64,000 nucleotides of DNA from Pseudomonas sp. CHM02 (GTDB lineage Bacteria; Pseudomonadota; Gammaproteobacteria; Pseudomonadales; Pseudomonadaceae), in contig NZ_JFCA01000033.1 of NCBI RefSeq assembly GCF_000612585.1, positions 1 to 64,000 on the forward strand. The letters are read 5' to 3'. A program made the translations under genes and the position numbers. Within the stretch, counting starts at the first letter, position 1; every line of letters begins with the position of its first letter. Shown piece by piece: positions 17,068 to 25,379 of this stretch. Under the pieces are notes generated by a model. The model was not told the origin of the DNA and did not search any database. It saw nothing but the letters and a program-made list of their open reading frames with translations.

Positions 17068-17596
17068 ACTCAGTCATGGCCAGGAACCTCACCAGGCTGC
17101 ATTGATCCAGGATGAAATCCTAGAAATTTTGAAAGAGGCCAAGGTGCTCGCGCGTAGATTCTATCGCCTGACCGGCAAGCCGCTGGGCGTGACCGGCGAG
17201 GTCGCAGAGTACGAAGCTGCTACTAGACTCGGCCTGTTACTACATCCTGCAAGGCAGGCAGGTCACGACGCTACAGAGACGCTGGAAGATGGCGTCGCGA
17301 GAATCCAGATCAAGGGGAGATGTATCCTGAACCCACAAAAGATTACGGGCCGTATGGGTGCAATTGATCTACGACAACCCTTCGATACCGTGCTCTTGGT
17401 GCTGCTTGATTCTGAGTTCAACGCATTTGCAATGTACGAAGCGAGTCGTGCCAGGGTAGAGGTAGCGTTGACCTTGCCTGGCTCGAAAGCCAGAAATGAA
17501 CGGGGAGCGCTGGCGATTAGGCAATTCATGTCGATAGCTACGTTGCGCTGGGCTCGTCATGAGGCCAGCGAATCAGAGAATCTACTTCCCTCCTAG
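17060..17596 (+). CDS. PD-(D/E)xK nuclease-like partner of the DUF3800 protein (178 aa)
   Basis: Residues 45-87 show the layout of a restriction-like core: acidic helix residues (E47, E50, E52), D70 in QAGHDATE, then Q83-I-K85 in RIQIKGR, followed by a hydrophobic strand (TVLLVLLDSEFNAFAMYEAS). The ATG at 17060 lies inside the end of the DUF3800 gene, so translation is probably coupled. The two proteins together may be a nuclease pair or an effector with its partner. The family name is uncertain to me. Confidence 0.55.
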   Translation: MTELSHGQEPHQAALIQDEILEILKEAKVLARRFYRLTGKPLGVTGEVAEYEAATRLGLLLHPARQAGHDATETLEDGVARIQIKGRCILNPQKITGRMGAIDLRQPFDTVLLVLLDSEFNAFAMYEASRARVEVALTLPGSKARNERGALAIRQFMSIATLRWARHEASESENLLPS

Positions 17597-17718
17597 AATC
17601 GAGCGCTAGTGGTACGTTGCTCTGAGATACATATTTAATGTCCCCAATAAGGCACATAAACCATCATTTTTGGGCTTAATGACCCCGTTTGGGAGCGTTA
17701 CGCTCAGAGACTGACTGC

Positions 17719-17753
17719 AGGCGACCATCACCGCCTGGCGTGATCAGAGGTCA
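17719..17753 (+). repeat. Dispersed 35-bp repeat, copy 1
   Basis: Begins AGGCGACCATCACCGCCT, whose ends AGGCG/CGCCT can pair as a hairpin, and continues with a less conserved half ending in GATCAGAGGTCA. The same sequence recurs at 27123-27157 in the same orientation, with about 30 of 35 bases identical by my count. Confidence 0.6.
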
Positions 17754-18059
17754 GAGGAAATAGCCCGCAATAACCCGCCCGAATGTTTTCAGTCGAGGTT
17801 TTTAGCGTCATCCACTGACCGTGGAGAGAGTTCAGGAACAGCACCTGACGGAAAAAACCAAACCAGATCTAACGAAGAAATGACGCCACTGAATTGTCAC
17901 TTTTAAACGCAGAGGGTTGCTGTTCTAGAGGGAACAGGGGCATGCGAAAGGAGTGTGTTTCAAAATATTTCAACGGCGAAACGTCGTACCCCGCGATTTA
18001 GAAGGGCTGGGCATACATACAGGAAAAAAAATGGATCCAACCACTCATTTGCGCACAAG

Positions 18060-18068
18060 TTATCCACA
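18060..18068 (+). promoter_or_regulatory. Single DnaA-box-like site
   Basis: TTATCCACA matches the DnaA-box consensus. Only one copy is seen and there is no iteron cluster or replication gene nearby, so an origin is not supported. Confidence 0.2.
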
Positions 18069-18358
18069 GGCTGTTGCCTTGCATTGTCATTTTGACCCCA
18101 TTATCTTGTAGGTCATCTCGACAACAGCACTACATGTTGTGTTTTTGGCGAGGGGCTGAGGTTTCAGTGAACACAGCGGGTATGCGTGCAAAGTTTGGAC
18201 GCCGAGCACACATACCCGCCAATCCCTGAGCCAATGCGGACACTGGTGGGACGCGCATTAGAGAAAAACCGACTTTGGATGTCAACCATTCAGCTCGGTT
18301 TCCCGCTCAAGGGTTGCTCCTGCCTACTCGATTTTTATACATACAGGAGCACCTAATC

Positions 18359-18613
18359 ATGCCGAAAAATCCTAAACAAACTTCGTCTCCCGTGGCCAGC
18401 TTGGCCTCCAAAATTCTGCGTAGTGATAGCTCTTCGGCCATCCAGAAGGAGTTGGCAGGGTCGGCCATGGCTCAAGCGTCGACCGGCAAGCAAACCGGTG
18501 CCGATATGGAGACTAAAGCCAGTCATGTCCTCGACAGCAACAAGTACAACGCCACCACCAAGACCTTAGCAGCCTCGGTGCTCGCCCAATCGAACAAAGA
18601 GCGGGGTGAGTAA
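18359..18613 (+). CDS. Small protein 1 of a conserved-looking cassette (84 aa)
   Basis: The ATG at 18359 follows an AGGAG. The protein is Ser/Ala/Lys-rich and shows an internal repeat: SLASKILRSDSSSAIQKELA at the start and ASHVLDSNKYNATTKTLAAS later, each followed by VLAQ- or AMAQ-like residues. Proteins of this pattern are familiar to me as small conserved hypotheticals in proteobacteria. It is followed at once (two bases) by a Cys-rich small protein gene, so the pair is certainly co-translated. A role as a helical scaffold or as an effector-immunity partner is possible; function unknown. Confidence 0.6.
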   Translation: MPKNPKQTSSPVASLASKILRSDSSSAIQKELAGSAMAQASTGKQTGADMETKASHVLDSNKYNATTKTLAASVLAQSNKERGE

Positions 18614-18615
18614 AA

Positions 18616-18822
18616 ATGGCTCAGTATTTCGTCAACCGCAACGCACAGATCAACGGTGACCACGAAGTGCACACCAGTACGTGCATTTATTTGCCGGCAG
18701 TTCACAACCGCCTTGATCTTGGCTATCACACAACCTGTGCGACCGCTGTTCGCCAGGCTCGCAACACCTACCAGCAGTCGAACGGTTGCCGGACGTGCTC
18801 TTCGGTTTGTCACACTCAGTAG
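18616..18822 (+). CDS. Small Cys/His-rich protein 2 of the cassette (68 aa)
   Basis: Five cysteines and several histidines are spread along the chain (HEVHTSTCIYLP, then YHTTCATAV and NGCRTCSSVCHT). The last three (CxxCxxxC) with nearby His make a zinc or other metal site likely. The pattern of a YF(V)N opening, an HEVH/C motif, RLDLG and a C-terminal NGCxTC belongs to a small family that I recall being found next to genes like the flanking ones. It is soluble, with no signal peptide. It starts two bases after the previous stop. Function unknown. Confidence 0.6.
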   Translation: MAQYFVNRNAQINGDHEVHTSTCIYLPAVHNRLDLGYHTTCATAVRQARNTYQQSNGCRTCSSVCHTQ

Positions 18823-18922
18823 GAAGAGGCTAGAAGTCAGGTTTCTCGCTCTTGGGTGAGCCGGCTGCTGCATGGGCTGGCCCCCATTTTTATCAAGTGT
18901 GAGTTTTCTGGGAATTTTCACT

Positions 18923-19219
18923 ATGAGCTATTTAGTCTATTGCACGTTTGATTTGAAGAACGCCTCTTCCAAGGACTACGAAAACGCGTACGCAGATCTT
19001 CAGCGGATTGGCCTGGCGAAGGTCATCAAGGCAGATGAGGGGCAGCATGTGGTGATTCCTACCACGTCTACGATGGGGTTCTTTAACGGCACCAGCGCGG
19101 CTGCGGTACGAAACGATATCCATAATTCTGTACAAGCCGCTTTCCGAGCGCGACTTTTGACGTCTGAAATCTTCATTGTGGTGGGCGGCGATTGGGCTTG
19201 GGGAGCAGGGACAACATGA
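18923..19219 (+). CDS. Small protein 3 of the cassette, Cas2-like pattern (98 aa)
   Basis: The ATG at 18923 (MSYLVYCTFDLKNASSKDYE) starts a beta-alpha-beta-beta-alpha-beta arrangement: the strand YLVYCTFDL, a helix (ENAYADLQRI), strands around AKVIKAD and HVVIPTTS, a helix (VRNDIHNSVQAAF), and the strand SEIFIVVGGDWAWG. This is the ferredoxin-like layout of Cas2/VapD-type proteins, though the sequence itself is not Cas2. No CRISPR or Cas1 is present. The gene is 100 bases after the Cys-rich gene on the same strand. The fold is inferred from pattern only. Confidence 0.55.
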   Translation: MSYLVYCTFDLKNASSKDYENAYADLQRIGLAKVIKADEGQHVVIPTTSTMGFFNGTSAAAVRNDIHNSVQAAFRARLLTSEIFIVVGGDWAWGAGTT

Positions 19220-19304
19220 TGTGTACGAGGCTGGAATAGTGGTTTTGAGTGGGTATGAATCCCCGTTGATCTTCCTCTGATTGCACTGCGTGCGAGAGCC
19301 ATTG

Positions 19305-20657
19305 ATGAGATTCCCCAAGGAGACAGAGCGCCTAGGAATGGCCGCTCTGTTACTCAATAAGATCCAAAACGATCCTGACGATCTATTCGCTGTTCGGGGT
19401 CTACAGCGCTTTCTATTAAGGCAAGTCATCACTGTCGAACACAGAATCAAACGACTGAAGAAGGCCAGGAGCAGGATGGTTTCTTTAAGGCGGAAAGGCT
19501 CGACTAAGGACAGATCTGCATTTCTTAAAAAAATCGCCTCAAAGGTTGAGGATCGCATCCAAAACCTCCATCACCTTCTTTTCCTCTGGAGGTGCTTCGG
19601 TGATGGCCTAGCCTGCATATATCAGAGTTCATACAGCCTTAAGCACCTCTACTTTGATGGTGATTACGAGGTCAAAAGCGATCCAGGTTTCATGCTCGGT
19701 AAGGTTGGATTCATGAACGAATATCGCCTACTGCGGAAGGCTCTCGCGATGAACGTACCTGCGATGCTTTCCGATCTTACGAATATAATCAGGCATGGCG
19801 ACCTCTTGTTGATGGGGGCTGCAGATCCAGTGCCTTTGGAAGTGAAAAGCTCGGCGAATGTGAACGCTAGGGTGCGTAGACAGCAAAAGCAACTGCGCGT
19901 ACTGCATGAGTTTTTCAGAGATGACGGCGCGGCGAACTTCAGAGGTGTGCCCAACACCAAGCGCATCGAGGTTTCGGTTCCACTCATTAGCTACGAGGAA
20001 CAGATCAACAATTGTATGTCGGAGGCTCAGAGTCACGGTACGGCAGCTCTCATCCCCGAGCCTGGTCTGACATACATCTGTGGGCGAAACGATATCCGGT
20101 GGGCTCAGTCGATTGATGATCTGGTGATGCGGCATCAAACCGCAACCACTCTGATCGTCGCATTAACTCCAGAGCCTAATTGGCTTCCCTGTAGATCGTT
20201 CACGGCTTCAATGTCACCCGCCAATACCGTGCTGTTCATGCAGGAGAGTATTACCTGTCTTGTCTTAATTGAACTGGTCGTGGTCAAGCATCTGCTAGAC
20301 GAGCGGGCCTTAGATCCTGTGATCGTCATGGACGGCGTGAGCGCTATTCAGATCGCTCCCTGGATGAACAAGGTCAGAGTTAGCTCCCAAACCAAGGACG
20401 TCGCTGACGACTGGAAAGACAGACTAGGCATTTTTCGCATTAGCGAACTTCATTTCCTAAGAACAGCCACCCAGTTCGAGTCACTGCGATGGTTCGCCGA
20501 TAGCCTAGCTGCACAGGTAGAAGTCATGCGTGGCGAGGAGCCGCAGGAGGTGCAGGATGGCGATGCTTCCTTGATGGAGATTCCAAAGGAGTGGTTGTCG
20601 GCCAAGGACTGCTTCTCAGCCATCCGCGCGGAGGGTGCGGAGAAAGGATCGCGCTGA
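19305..20657 (+). CDS. Putative PD-(D/E)xK nuclease following the small-gene cassette (450 aa)
   Basis: Residues 164-183 (HGDLLLMGAADPVPLEVKSS; D166, E179, K181) are the D-x12-E-x-K core of the restriction-like nuclease superfamily. The helical N-terminal region is basic (HRIKRLKKARSRM), suggesting nucleic-acid contact. The part after the core is mixed and unassigned. I use the ATG at 19305 rather than the TTG eight codons earlier. It lies 85 bases downstream of the small-gene cassette on the same strand, with a 58-aa gene two bases after it. The whole stretch may be one functional unit. Confidence 0.6.
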   Translation: MRFPKETERLGMAALLLNKIQNDPDDLFAVRGLQRFLLRQVITVEHRIKRLKKARSRMVSLRRKGSTKDRSAFLKKIASKVEDRIQNLHHLLFLWRCFGDGLACIYQSSYSLKHLYFDGDYEVKSDPGFMLGKVGFMNEYRLLRKALAMNVPAMLSDLTNIIRHGDLLLMGAADPVPLEVKSSANVNARVRRQQKQLRVLHEFFRDDGAANFRGVPNTKRIEVSVPLISYEEQINNCMSEAQSHGTAALIPEPGLTYICGRNDIRWAQSIDDLVMRHQTATTLIVALTPEPNWLPCRSFTASMSPANTVLFMQESITCLVLIELVVVKHLLDERALDPVIVMDGVSAIQIAPWMNKVRVSSQTKDVADDWKDRLGIFRISELHFLRTATQFESLRWFADSLAAQVEVMRGEEPQEVQDGDASLMEIPKEWLSAKDCFSAIRAEGAEKGSR

Positions 20658-20659
20658 TC

Positions 20660-20836
20660 ATGAGTGAGTCGGGGTGGACTGAAGCTAGATTGCGGGAGCA
20701 TCGGTCGTTGCAGGCGCTTCGGGCGTTTGGGGCCCTTATAAAGCTAGAGCCATTATTGCGTTGCGGGTTTGCGCATTATAAGTCTGTAAAGCCATACAAG
20801 GTGATTGGTGTCTTAAACGAAATTAATAGTCGATAG
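20660..20836 (+). CDS. Small protein after the nuclease (58 aa)
   Basis: Starts two bases after the stop of the nuclease gene, so it is translationally coupled. It is a basic helical peptide (TEARLREHRSLQALRAFGAL) followed by a short Lys/Asn-rich end. It could be an inhibitor or accessory subunit. No family is recognised and the call rests on position. Confidence 0.4.
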   Translation: MSESGWTEARLREHRSLQALRAFGALIKLEPLLRCGFAHYKSVKPYKVIGVLNEINSR

Positions 20837-21193
20837 ATCAAGGAGGCCCTCCGGCTAGCCAGCGTACCTGCAGCGCCTTACTAGGCGATGCATCTAGATT
20901 TCATGAGCCATAGTTATGCGACTAAGTTAGATCCGTTGTGCACAGCAAGGCGAGCTAGCAGGGCGATACTGAACAACATTTTTTTTCGAGATGCGCGAGC
21001 GTCTGACCTACTTATCTGCACTTGGGTTTGGGGTGGTGCATCTTAGAGATCCACGTTCATCGCCGCGTTTCCGATATTTTCGTGAGTCCGCATATTTCGT
21101 CATCTAGGTGTGCGTCGGCATTTCACGAATCTGCCTTGAATCCGTCGCCGATGCTGCCGAATCGGTCGACGGATATTGGCTATGCGAAGTTAC
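20837..21193. other. Intergenic stretch between convergent genes
   Basis: 357 bases with no convincing frame, repeat or RNA gene. An obvious terminator is not visible. Confidence 0.3.
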
Positions 21194-23293
21194 TTAGAAC
21201 ACTTGCTCCTCAATGTGGAAGCGCTCTGGGAAATAGAGTTCAAAACGTTTCTTGGCATTTTCAAGCAGCTCCTTGGTGTTGAAGTAGTCAGAGCTATATC
21301 GACCAGATTTCGAGTTTATATAAAGCCAGGCACGGGAGTCTGGCGGCACAAATCCTTCATCTGCGTGCTTGATCTCACCAGCGATGCGTGCAGGCTTGAA
21401 CCCGGTGATGCTAGGGTGCCCATTTCCGTCGTGCTCCTCTGCAATCAGAAGATCACCATCCAAAGAAATCGCCCAAATTAAGTTAGGGACTTGTTTGAGT
21501 GCAAAGCGCTGAAAAACTTTTAACAGCTCATCGCCCCGAGGTTCGTAATAGGTTTGGAGAGTAGAATTCAGCTTGATGCTCCCACCTTCGAACTCTGTAA
21601 GCCTCAGCTTTTTGGGTGCACGCGGGGTTCCGTATGTAGTGTCCAAATGGCTTTCCCGCCTGTCGCCAGCCTTGTTGAGACGTCGAAGGAAAGACTGATA
21701 AAAATGGCCTGTGTTGTGCTCGATTTTGTCAGGGTCTTTGCCCCGGAACCCTTTCAGAACGACCTCCGCGAGCTTGATGTTTTGAATATAGATCGCGGAC
21801 ACAGCATTCCCCTGCGGGATATCACTGGCATCGATGAATACTGTAAATAGTGGCGTTCCGTGATAGCTGAAAGCTGCCGCCCACTGGAGCCGAGCATAGC
21901 TGGTGGTCAGGAATTTTTGTTTCTCATTCATCCACTTCACGTAACCAGCTTGGTCGACTTGAAGTGTCGAGCCATCTTCATTGACTACCCGATCAGCGAC
22001 ATGGCGGATAATCTCCTGTCGGATACTCGAAATATCTTTGAGCTGGATGTCATAGGTGAGTGGCTCAACCTCGCCGAGCTGCGCGCTGAGTTCGCGTTTC
22101 GCCTCTTCCACAATCAGATTGCACGTCACGTAAATATAGTAGAAGGGCAACCGCGCTTTTTTATCACTGGGGACGATGGATGACAAAGGTACGATCAGCT
22201 CATGAGGCTCTTCCCAATCAGTATTGGATTTCATTTTCTGAAGGCCCAGGGCCCACATCTGACCCTTGATGTCTGATGTTCCCGTCAAACTGTAATCTTC
22301 GAGCTGCACAAGCTTTGCTCGAGCGAAGGGGCCAAGCCGATCATCATGGACGTAAAGAACCTGCTCGTCCTTGTCAACCTTGAAACCGACAATGCTGATG
22401 GCGTGCCCACCTTTACCTTCAAAGTTGCCCGATTCCTCTTGGGTGAAGACCTCACCTGTCAGTATCATCGGCAGGCCGCTATTTACATGCGCCACGACCG
22501 ATGCCAAAAACTCTTCGACCACTGGTTTTTCCATGCTTTCTGCATGGTAGCGCACGCCTTCGACGTCCAGTGAACGCAGGATTTGCTTATGAGTTAGCTG
22601 CTTGCTAGGGAAGCTATTGGCCGATCCTTCAACGTGGTTAAGAGCATTGATCGTGATCTCACTGCAAGAAGGAATGCCCCTGCCTTCACGCCACGGAAGA
22701 GAGTGCAGAGCTGTCCAGATTGCCGTAGTGGCGCAGGCCGCTACGACTTTGTCCTGCTCCTGGAATGCGATTGATCGCACTGAGAGAGGAATCCCGAACA
22801 AATCGACTTTATATTCCCGAGCTAAGCGCTTCTTCGTTTTCGCACTGGTAGCTGCGTCAGGCAGAACGATGAGGCAGGTTTTTCCGATGAACGTTCTGGG
22901 AAGCGGCTTGATGACCATAAACCCAAGATAGGCTTTATTAAGCTCGGCCATCTGGCCTTCAGCACCGTCTCCGCCCTCCAGAATCGTCGTGATATGGCGA
23001 TGATCGACCTCGCGACTGAAGAAGTGCAAGCGGGCGCACTTATGGCCATCGTTGCCGAAACGCTTGACATAGTAGCGCGAGAAATCCTCGAGGTAGTCTT
23101 TGTCTACGTAGTTGTATTCCAACAGAACTGACTTAGCTTTTTCGCCATCCGGGAGGTTGTTGAGGTAATTGAAGATGTAATCAACCTGAGGCTTTTCGAA
23201 AATGTCCGGGAAATCATAACCAAAGCATTCCCTGACGAGGTTGGAGATCGTCTGCTTTTCGAACGAAGATACGAGATATGAAATCATGGACAT
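21194..23293 (-). CDS. C39/papain-like cysteine peptidase protein (699 aa)
   Basis: Residues about 180-320 hold a papain-fold triad: a Cys in VVAACATTAIWTAL (about C187), His in GKGGHAISIVGF (about H297) and Asp in YVHDD. An N-terminal region of 180 residues and a C-terminal half of 380 residues, both unassigned, flank it. No transporter domain or signal peptide is present, so it is a cytoplasmic protease, not a bacteriocin exporter. The ATG at 23293 sits exactly after the T-run of a perfect terminator and has no SD, so expression depends on read-through from the 59-aa gene upstream. The frame extends to a TTG at 23329, but that part encodes the terminator. Confidence 0.6.
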   Translation of the reverse strand: MSMISYLVSSFEKQTISNLVRECFGYDFPDIFEKPQVDYIFNYLNNLPDGEKAKSVLLEYNYVDKDYLEDFSRYYVKRFGNDGHKCARLHFFSREVDHRHITTILEGGDGAEGQMAELNKAYLGFMVIKPLPRTFIGKTCLIVLPDAATSAKTKKRLAREYKVDLFGIPLSVRSIAFQEQDKVVAACATTAIWTALHSLPWREGRGIPSCSEITINALNHVEGSANSFPSKQLTHKQILRSLDVEGVRYHAESMEKPVVEEFLASVVAHVNSGLPMILTGEVFTQEESGNFEGKGGHAISIVGFKVDKDEQVLYVHDDRLGPFARAKLVQLEDYSLTGTSDIKGQMWALGLQKMKSNTDWEEPHELIVPLSSIVPSDKKARLPFYYIYVTCNLIVEEAKRELSAQLGEVEPLTYDIQLKDISSIRQEIIRHVADRVVNEDGSTLQVDQAGYVKWMNEKQKFLTTSYARLQWAAAFSYHGTPLFTVFIDASDIPQGNAVSAIYIQNIKLAEVVLKGFRGKDPDKIEHNTGHFYQSFLRRLNKAGDRRESHLDTTYGTPRAPKKLRLTEFEGGSIKLNSTLQTYYEPRGDELLKVFQRFALKQVPNLIWAISLDGDLLIAEEHDGNGHPSITGFKPARIAGEIKHADEGFVPPDSRAWLYINSKSGRYSSDYFNTKELLENAKKRFELYFPERFHIEEQVF

Positions 23294-23317
23294 AAAAAAA
23301 GCAGCCGTGATGGCTGC
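23294..23317 (-). terminator. Intrinsic terminator between the 59-aa gene and the peptidase gene
   Basis: On the minus strand GCAGCC-ATCAC-GGCTGC is followed by seven T: a perfect six-pair stem with a five-base loop. The peptidase ATG begins at the next base, so the hairpin acts as an attenuator for that gene. Confidence 0.85.
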
Positions 23318-23338
23318 TTCCTTCCTCAAAATGGGGGA

Positions 23339-23518
23339 TTAAAGGCTGCAAGCTCTTGCCAGCAGCTCCTGGCTCACGGCTTTGGAGGCGATGCGTTGCT
23401 CAACCTCTTTACCGTACTGTTTAACACGCGCATAGCTTTCCTGGTTCCGACGGTCGCGGGCAGGCGAGTCTTCAACAGTCTGGCGGTTGGCAAGGTCAAT
23501 CAGTGCTTTCAGGCTCAT
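23339..23518 (-). CDS. Small protein upstream of the peptidase (59 aa)
   Basis: The ATG at 23518 (MSLKALIDLANRQTVEDSPA) is used because the preceding codons look random. It is a charged helical peptide with a basic middle (RDRRNQESYARVKQYG). The gene stands immediately before an intrinsic terminator and a cysteine-peptidase gene on the same strand. Higher expression of the small protein than of the protease is expected. A substrate, inhibitor or antitoxin role for the peptide is plausible but unproven. Confidence 0.5.
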   Translation of the reverse strand: MSLKALIDLANRQTVEDSPARDRRNQESYARVKQYGKEVEQRIASKAVSQELLARACSL

Positions 23519-23823
23519 GGCGTCTCTCAAGAACGTGCACATTTTCATTGAAGGTAGCAGAAGCGCTAGTCAATGCAAAACGAAACGATGCGGAATGCAT
23601 CAAGCTTCACGACAGCATCAAAATGAATCGCTCTGGCGGTAGCGTGCGTTACGGTCACCGAAACGTTGATCGAAACGGCTGCGCATTATACAGATTGATC
23701 AACAAATGAACAGTTAAGTTCCCGCGATTTTTTCGGATACAACGATGCAACACTCGGCGAATCGATCACAGCTTTCATTCAGCATATCGGCAGAGCATCG
23801 TCGAACTCAAGAGGTTGGCTCCT
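23519..23823. other. Intergenic stretch upstream of the 59-aa gene
   Basis: 305 bases that should hold the promoter of the 59-aa/peptidase unit. No gene or repeat is seen. Confidence 0.3.
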
Positions 23824-24093
23824 TCATTTGTCGCCGTGTATTTCGTCTTCATCCACCCTGCGCAGCCTACGTTCGCGATAGCGCTCTCGAGCATCAGTCA
23901 TTTTTGTAGGCATCCACCTAGCGTGAAAGGCGTACCCATTTATAGCGCTTTTTTCGAAATGCCCTCTTACCTCAATGCCTTGGAGAGTAGCTGATTTGAT
24001 TGGAGATGTAGAAAGATGTCCAGGAAGCGCGCTCATCACGGAGTCAGCATATCGGTGGTCATGAAGATATTCCTCGGGATTGGATTGGGGCAT
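23824..24093 (-). CDS. Doubtful small ORF (89 aa)
   Basis: The frame is open and ends in a charged tail (RERYRERRLRRVDEDEIHG), but the start (ATG at 24093) has no SD and the composition is uneven. It is divergent from the restriction-like gene and the AT-rich bases 24080-24120 look more like a promoter. I keep it only as a possibility. Confidence 0.2.
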   Translation of the reverse strand: MPQSNPEEYLHDHRYADSVMSALPGHLSTSPIKSATLQGIEVRGHFEKSAINGYAFHARWMPTKMTDARERYRERRLRRVDEDEIHGDK

Positions 24094-24167
24094 ATTATTA
24101 AATTAATTTTTCAACGCTATCTTGGCTTGGCATCTGAGTGTCGGGCAAATGAAGACCGAGGAAAGGT

Positions 24168-25049
24168 GTGGCGAATTTCAAATCGACTGAGATGCGGTTT
24201 CTAGATTCGATCTTCGACATGGGCGGCGGATACGTTCTCGACTTCTCCAACCGCACAATGGACGAATTTTTCATGGAGGAGCTTGAAATCGACATCTCCC
24301 ACGAGATGTTTTCCAAAGATGGCACCTCCAAGGCTAGGCGTGTCAGATGCCTCCTTCAAAACGCCGATCACCCCACGGTTGCTCGAGTGCTCGAAGCACT
24401 CTGGAAGTACCGCCAGTCTATTCGGGAAGCGCGCAAGGCTGAGGAAGACGTTGTGAACGCAGAAGGCCGCTTCCTTTCCCTGCTCGAGTCAATCAGATCG
24501 CCAGGGCAGCAAGCAGAAGTAGTGCGAAATCCTTTCGCTGCGGCAGCGGTCATTGATCAGGGCCAAGTCCTTGATGCTTTCAAGCAGCGCCTATACGACC
24601 TGCGCGATCTACCACCGCAGAAGCGTGGTTATGAATTCGAAGGATTTCTTAAGGAGCTTTTTGACTCCTCCAGGCTCCATGCACGCTCGCCATTCAGCCT
24701 GGTTGGCGAACAAATAGACGGCAGCTTCCAGCTCGGTAACGAAACGTATTTGATTGAAGCCAAATGGGTCAGAGATCCGATTGGGGCAGCCGAACTTCAT
24801 ACGTTTCAAGGCAAGCTCGATCAAAAGGCCGCCTGGGCACGTGGCGTTTTCATCAGCTATGGCGGGTTCACGCAACAAGGCCTCCACGCCTTTGGTCGAG
24901 GCCGAAAGGTGATCTGTATGTCCGGTGAGGACATCTACAAGGCACTGGGACGGCGGATACCCATCGCTGAGATGATCGAGCGCAAAGTCAGGGCTGCAGC
25001 AGAGACGGGCGCTGCGTTCGTGCCGCTGGATGAGTTGTTCAAGTCGTGA
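24168..25049 (+). CDS. Restriction-endonuclease-like defence protein (293 aa)
   Basis: Residues 10-85 (FLDSIFDMGGGYVLDFSNRT, then GTSKARRVRCLLQ and ALWKYR) form a helical N-terminal domain that I know from several abortive-infection and restriction-like proteins. Residues 150-200 hold the nuclease core: E156/E158 in YEFEGFLKELF, D184 in QIDGSF, and E197-A-K199 in YLIEAKW, followed by a strand (GVFISYGGF). The GTG at 24168 after GAGGAAAG is a likely start; an ATG at 24189 is an alternative. It is a single gene with no methylase, probably a stand-alone effector. Confidence 0.65.
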   Translation: MANFKSTEMRFLDSIFDMGGGYVLDFSNRTMDEFFMEELEIDISHEMFSKDGTSKARRVRCLLQNADHPTVARVLEALWKYRQSIREARKAEEDVVNAEGRFLSLLESIRSPGQQAEVVRNPFAAAAVIDQGQVLDAFKQRLYDLRDLPPQKRGYEFEGFLKELFDSSRLHARSPFSLVGEQIDGSFQLGNETYLIEAKWVRDPIGAAELHTFQGKLDQKAAWARGVFISYGGFTQQGLHAFGRGRKVICMSGEDIYKALGRRIPIAEMIERKVRAAAETGAAFVPLDELFKS

Positions 25050-25379
25050 CCTCGACCGAGGCCCACGATCAGCGGCGTAGGTTGCTGCTAATTATCTCAA
25101 TTTGGTTTGCGAGCCAGGATGAAAGCCTGCTGGGCCAAAACTTGACGCAGTCAGGTTCAGCTCACCCTAGCCGCACCCCGAAGGGGGCAGTCCCAAAGCA
25201 GAAGCAATGTGAACCGCCCCGACCTACGAGGCAAGAAGGTCATCGAAGGTCTCGCGAAACAGTCTCTCCATCGACCGAGGCACGGGCTTGTAGAAAGTGC
25301 TCCCGGCTGCCGATAACGAACCGCATGGGGTGGAGGTGAACGACAGTTGTGCGGTAGCCCAGAACAGCTGGGCCATTGT
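25050..25379. other. Intergenic stretch, probably decayed
   Basis: 330 bases without a convincing frame. CCGCACCCCGAAGGGGGC near 25160 is a short GC hairpin. Given the remnant just after it, this stretch is likely decayed DNA. Confidence 0.3.

Larger units (their letters stand above)
17597..18358. other. Long intergenic stretch (760 bases)
   Basis: No frame of useful length. It holds a GAGCGT/ACGCTC palindrome at 17693-17705, a dispersed repeat at 17719-17753 and one DnaA-box-like site at 18060-18068. The presumed promoter of the small-gene cassette lies toward 18300. Confidence 0.4.

Noticed and set aside
18060..18068. Replication origin from a DnaA box
   Set aside because: One box alone, with no iterons, AT-rich unwinding region or replication gene next to it.
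18923..19219. A true Cas2 and hence a CRISPR adaptation module
   Set aside because: The strand order is similar but the sequence is not Cas2, there is no Cas1 and no repeat-spacer array.
21194..23293. C39 peptidase of a bacteriocin exporter
   Set aside because: No ABC transporter or membrane domain follows, and the protein is soluble; the upstream 59-aa peptide lacks a double-glycine leader.
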